In this document: piece after piece, positions 60,686 to 64,000 of the stretch
Layout: each line of letters begins with the position of its first letter
How positions within the stretch are numbered: position 1 is the first letter of the stretch
From: Henningerozyma blattae CBS 6284
Taxonomy: Eukaryota > Ascomycota > Saccharomycetes > Saccharomycetales > Saccharomycetaceae
DNA length: 64,000 nucleotides
Direction of reading: 5' to 3'
Assembly (NCBI RefSeq): GCF_000315915.1
Contig: NC_020187.1
Span: 372,001 to 436,000 of the forward strand
Notes under the pieces: model-generated
The model's database searches: none
What the model was told of the DNA's origin: nothing
What the model saw: only the letters and a program-made list of their open reading frames with translations
Program-made: the position numbers and the translations under genes

Positions 60686-62734
60686 TCAATTAATTTTAGG
60701 CTCTTCCTTATTAACTGAATTTTGGACTGTGACATCACACATATCACCACGGCGTGATGTCTCTAATTTCATTAGTTCACGCAACAGCATAGTAGCATAT
60801 GCACTGATGCCTAGCTGAAATTTTAAAATGACAGCAACTTTATCACCACCTTTTTCTTTACTAATTCTTTGTAACTTATCCTTCATATATTTCTGACCAT
60901 TTTCTTTTCCTCTTTTATTATTCAAAATTTCTAAATCACTGTTAATTAATTGCTGAGTGTCAGTTTCATATTTGATAATATTATATTCTAATTCTTTTGG
61001 CTTGTTAATCACAACTCTATACGTACCAGCTAACGAGAAATCACGTACTTTTCTTCTCATTTCAAATGGATTCATGCCATCTTTTTTCATTAATTCAACA
61101 TATAGTTCTTTTAATTTTTCATCTGTTGGGTAAATAACATCAAACCCTGGTGTTGGCAAGATCATATCATCTATCGTATATTTCCCTTGATCTATATCTT
61201 CCTGAGTGACCGCCTTAGCACGAACGAAGTCTGCTTCTCTCAAATCTTCGTCAAATTCCTCTTCCTTTTCTTCGGTAATGATTTGTTCTTCATCATTCAC
61301 GACTAAATCACCGGGAACCAATTTTAAACCATATAACTCAATTCTTTTACTAGCAACAGCATTCCACACATAACTTTGATAAGCATGGACATACATAGTT
61401 CTTAAGTTTCTTGGAATTTTCATTATAGCTGTATAATAAGCATTGGCAGAGTATTTCCCATCTTCACCTAACGCTTGAGACGAAAGAAAATGCAAGACAG
61501 CATTTTCAGCAAGACACTGTCTTGGCATCTTTTTTAAAGCCTCTTTAGCATCTTTAGTTTCAGCCCAAATTTTACGAGCTTCAATAGATTTTGGTTGGAC
61601 ATTAGTTTGCTCTGATAAAATCAATTCAACAGCATTTTCCCAATTTTCATTCAATAGTTCTTTACCAATTTCATGAGTGGAAACACTAAAAGTACCAAAT
61701 CTTTGCATTCCAAAATAATTGATAAATCCATTATTAGTTAATGATTTACATCCTTTATCTAAAATGTCTTCTAAGGTCATGCTGGAATCTTCATTAACTT
61801 GAACATCTCTAATAACAATTACAAACTCATTACCCTGAAGCTCACCAAGGTTTAAGCTAACATCTTCATATTTGAAACCACCTACAGTCATACCTTTCAA
61901 CGTTCTATTTAAAGCATTTAATCTATCTACACTTAGTTTAGAAATTGATAATCTTTGGCAGGTAACACCTCTACGATCCTTTGTACCTGCAAATCTAATT
62001 ACACGTGTTGGGAATCTTAATAGCTTGGCAATAATGTTTACCGCATCCATAGTATCTTTATTTTCTTTATGCAATGTGAAATGTAAAAATTCCTTAGTTG
62101 GACCATATCCCCAATTTTCGACACCATTAGCATCTTTTGTTCTTTCCACCAATTCTTTCTTGTTTACTCGCGATTTATTATTACTTCTAGCAATTTTAAA
62201 ACTATTGCTATCTGTAGTAACAGACTCTAATTCATTATTAAAAGCAGCTCGTAACAAATGATGAATCTTTGTCCTTTCAGTTTTATCATCAAATGTCTTG
62301 GTAGTCTCCATTGAAACAGCTTCACGATAAACTTCTTCAATCTTAGAAACATCTTCTTCACCTAATAATTCAACAAGCTGAGCACGAGATTCTGACTCAG
62401 GTGTAAATGAATGTCTTTTAGCTAGTTCTTCTTCACGATTTTTCTTATTTTCTTCAGGGCTTTGCTTTGCTTTCTTTGGCATATTAAACCCTTTATCAGT
62501 TAGATTAACAACATTACCTTGCTTATCAATTTCATTCACCAAAAAATCAGTGTATCTTTGTTTAATTTGACCTTTGAAACCGCAAATTTCAGGGCTTAAA
62601 AAGTAAGTGATACCAACATCAGCTTCTGAAATTCCATTATCCACAACATTTACTCTAGCCTTCTTGCTGACAGAATTCTCGACTTGAGTTTCTTCTAAGC
62701 TTCTTTTAGCAGGATTATCTTGAATTTCTGACAT
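60686..62734 (-). CDS. PUS7: Pseudouridine synthase Pus7 (TruD family)
   Basis: The 682-residue enzyme compares with 676 in S. cerevisiae (YOR243C). It makes pseudouridine at position 13 of several tRNAs, 35 of pre-tRNA-Tyr and U2 snRNA, and also in mRNAs. The catalytic aspartate is Asp253 in RFAGTKDRRGVTCQ. Other TruD motifs are NYFGMQRFGTFSVSTHEIGK and YVHAYQSYVWNAVASKRI. A Lys/Glu-rich insert lies near residues 85-108. It neighbours a tRNA-Tyr gene, whose precursor is a known Pus7 substrate, though that adjacency is probably chance. It diverges from PRP46, and PAC/RRPE elements lie 65-85 bp upstream. Confidence 0.97.
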   Translation of the reverse strand: MSEIQDNPAKRSLEETQVENSVSKKARVNVVDNGISEADVGITYFLSPEICGFKGQIKQRYTDFLVNEIDKQGNVVNLTDKGFNMPKKAKQSPEENKKNREEELAKRHSFTPESESRAQLVELLGEEDVSKIEEVYREAVSMETTKTFDDKTERTKIHHLLRAAFNNELESVTTDSNSFKIARSNNKSRVNKKELVERTKDANGVENWGYGPTKEFLHFTLHKENKDTMDAVNIIAKLLRFPTRVIRFAGTKDRRGVTCQRLSISKLSVDRLNALNRTLKGMTVGGFKYEDVSLNLGELQGNEFVIVIRDVQVNEDSSMTLEDILDKGCKSLTNNGFINYFGMQRFGTFSVSTHEIGKELLNENWENAVELILSEQTNVQPKSIEARKIWAETKDAKEALKKMPRQCLAENAVLHFLSSQALGEDGKYSANAYYTAIMKIPRNLRTMYVHAYQSYVWNAVASKRIELYGLKLVPGDLVVNDEEQIITEEKEEEFDEDLREADFVRAKAVTQEDIDQGKYTIDDMILPTPGFDVIYPTDEKLKELYVELMKKDGMNPFEMRRKVRDFSLAGTYRVVINKPKELEYNIIKYETDTQQLINSDLEILNNKRGKENGQKYMKDKLQRISKEKGGDKVAVILKFQLGISAYATMLLRELMKLETSRRGDMCDVTVQNSVNKEEPKIN

Positions 62735-62798
62735 TTATTCTACAGGTATAAGGCGATAAGCTTGAAGATTGTTTCCTTTTTCTTATTTTTCTTCTAGA

Positions 62799-62819
62799 GA
62801 TGAGCATTTGAAAATTTTT
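62799..62819 (-). promoter_or_regulatory. PAC core and RRPE upstream of PUS7
   Basis: GATGAG (PAC core) at 62799-62804 and a full RRPE word TGAAAATTTTT at 62809-62819 lie in the PUS7/PRP46 divergent promoter, 65-85 bp from the PUS7 ATG. They suggest growth-rate control with the ribosome-biogenesis regulon. Confidence 0.6.
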
Positions 62820-63020
62820 CTTAAATATATTATTTTCTTAGGAAAAAAAGCCGCTTTGATATTCAAGCCTTGGAATTTATTAAAAGATCGCAACTAATAG
62901 AGAACATTAATAATGAGGAATAAATTAGTTGCTTTGCTAATCATTTAGATACTCACATAGAAAACTAATTGAATATCACAAGTAGAGGTTGTTTTAAGTA
63001 TTCTTAAATTAAATTCCAGC

Positions 63021-64000
63021 ATGAATTATGATAACCCTGGCATTGAAGACCTGTACGTAAATACCCGCTGGCATAATCAGTTCAGATATATGGATACATT
63101 GCCTGATCACCTCCAAGAAAAAATTAATAAAAGTTTGCGCCTAAAATCTGCAATTTATCCTGCATTGCAACAAGAATACAGACAAATATCATCTGCACTC
63201 GTTACTACCAAGTCCAATGAAAATAATAATGTGGAGACCATTACACAATTTCAAAACCAGGGATCTGTTTTAAAACGATACCAAACATTAGTATCACAAA
63301 AACCTGACTGGCATGCGCCTTGGAAATTAATGAGAGTGATAAAAGGACATAATGGTTGGGTACGCTGTGTACAAATTGACCCAGTAGACAACGAGTGGTT
63401 TGCTACAGGTAGTAATGACACAACCATTAAAATTTGGGATTTAGCTTCAGGTAAATTAAAAATAACATTGTCTGGCCATGCAATGACTGTTCGAGATATT
63501 GCAATTTCTAATAGACATCCCTATTTATTTTCTGCAAGCGAAGATAAATTGGCTAAATGTTGGGATTTAGAGAAAAACACTGCTATTCGAGATTATCATG
63601 GCCATTTATCTGGTGTTCATACTGTAGATATTCATCCAACTTTAGACTTAATAGCTACAGCGGGTAGAGATTCTGTTGTTAAATTATGGGATATTAGAAG
63701 CAGAGTCCCTGTGGTCACATTGATTGGGCACAAGAGCCCTATAAATAAGGTACATTGTTTACCAGTTAATCCACAGGTTATAAGCTCATCAGTTGATGCA
63801 ACTATTAGATTATGGGATATTGTTGCTGGTAAAGCGTCTAAGGTTTTGACACACCATAAAAGAAGTATTAGAGATATTGCATTTCACCCCTCTGAATTTT
63901 CAATGGCCACAGCATGCACTGATGATATACGTTCATGGAAGTTACCGGAGGGCTCATTACTAACTAATTTTGAAGCTAGCAAGGTCGGTATTATTAATTG
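63021..64000 (+). CDS. PRP46: Splicing factor Prp46 (PRL1/PLRG1 family), 5' part
   Basis: The frame is open from ATG 63021 to the window end, giving 326 residues of an expected 450 or so (S. cerevisiae Prp46, YPL151C). Prp46 is a WD40 component of the NineTeen complex in the spliceosome and contacts Syf3 and Prp45. After a 110-residue N-terminal region the family signature [17 protein letters not shown] begins the propeller. At least five WD repeats are present here (IKIWDL, AKCWDL, VKLWDI, IRLWDI and an incomplete one). The gene is cut off by the window boundary, not by mutation. Confidence 0.97.
   Translation, partial: MNYDNPGIEDLYVNTRWHNQFRYMDTLPDHLQEKINKSLRLKSAIYPALQQEYRQISSALVTTKSNENNNVETITQFQNQGSVLKRYQTLVSQKPDWHAPWKLMRVIKGHNGWVRCVQIDPVDNEWFATGSNDTTIKIWDLASGKLKITLSGHAMTVRDIAISNRHPYLFSASEDKLAKCWDLEKNTAIRDYHGHLSGVHTVDIHPTLDLIATAGRDSVVKLWDIRSRVPVVTLIGHKSPINKVHCLPVNPQVISSSVDATIRLWDIVAGKASKVLTHHKRSIRDIAFHPSEFSMATACTDDIRSWKLPEGSLLTNFEASKVGIIN

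Overview
The window is 64 kb of yeast nuclear DNA, AT-rich, with compact, mostly uninterrupted genes. Nearly every gene has a recognisable Saccharomyces cerevisiae ortholog, so this is a budding yeast of the Saccharomycetaceae. Genes that lie on two ohnologous blocks in S. cerevisiae (YEL0xx with YJR03x-04x, and YOR22x-24x with YPL13x-15x) are interleaved here, while many expected neighbours are absent (for example RIP1, RAV1, RAD26, SSC1, MKK1/2, MET7). That pattern fits a post-whole-genome-duplication species that lost duplicates independently of S. cerevisiae, such as Tetrapisispora, Vanderwaltozyma, Kazachstania or Naumovozyma. I cannot fix the genus from sequence alone. Asparagine-rich expansions (HUL4, KIN4, the WTM-like gene) are conspicuous.

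Block 1 (about 1.5-34.2 kb) corresponds to YEL021-029 plus YJR031-046: GEA2-type ARF exchange factor, URA3, a DUF2235 protein (YEL023C-like), HUL4, GEF1, URB2, NUP85, VMA3, POL32, initiator tRNA-Met, BUD16, VPS55 and TAH11/CDT1. Order and strand match the inferred ancestral order, except that the GEA-URA3 pair is inverted. Left of it (146-832) lies a membrane-protein gene broken into three frames.

Block 2 (about 34.4-64 kb) corresponds to YOR228-243 plus YPL138-151: MCP1, SPP1, a WTM1/UME1-family gene, KIN4, the U3 snoRNA, KES1, NOP53, PXA1, ABP140/TRM140, ATG5, SSP2, tRNA-Tyr, PUS7 and the 5' part of PRP46. The TAH11-MCP1 junction (34176-34361) joins two segments that lie on different chromosomes in S. 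cerevisiae.

The most notable items are: (i) ABP140 keeps its Lifeact-like N-terminus and the programmed +1 frameshift heptamer CTT-AGG-C, with a second unexpected frame break near its C-terminus; (ii) the U3 snoRNA gene has no intron, unlike both S. cerevisiae U3 genes; (iii) four coding-frame breaks at A/T homopolymers (two in the 146-832 gene, one in URB2, one in ABP140), which suggest either assembly errors or real slippage; (iv) recognisable regulatory modules: PAC/RRPE before NOP53, URB2 and PUS7, Ndt80-type MSEs before SSP2, and MCB-like repeats before POL32.

Functionally the genes are ordinary housekeeping: vesicle traffic, pyrimidine synthesis, ion transport, ribosome biogenesis (U3, URB2, NOP53), tRNA modification (PUS7, ABP140), replication (POL32, TAH11), chromatin (SPP1), peroxisome and autophagy (PXA1, ATG5), and sporulation (SSP2). 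No mobile element, CRISPR array or foreign island was found.
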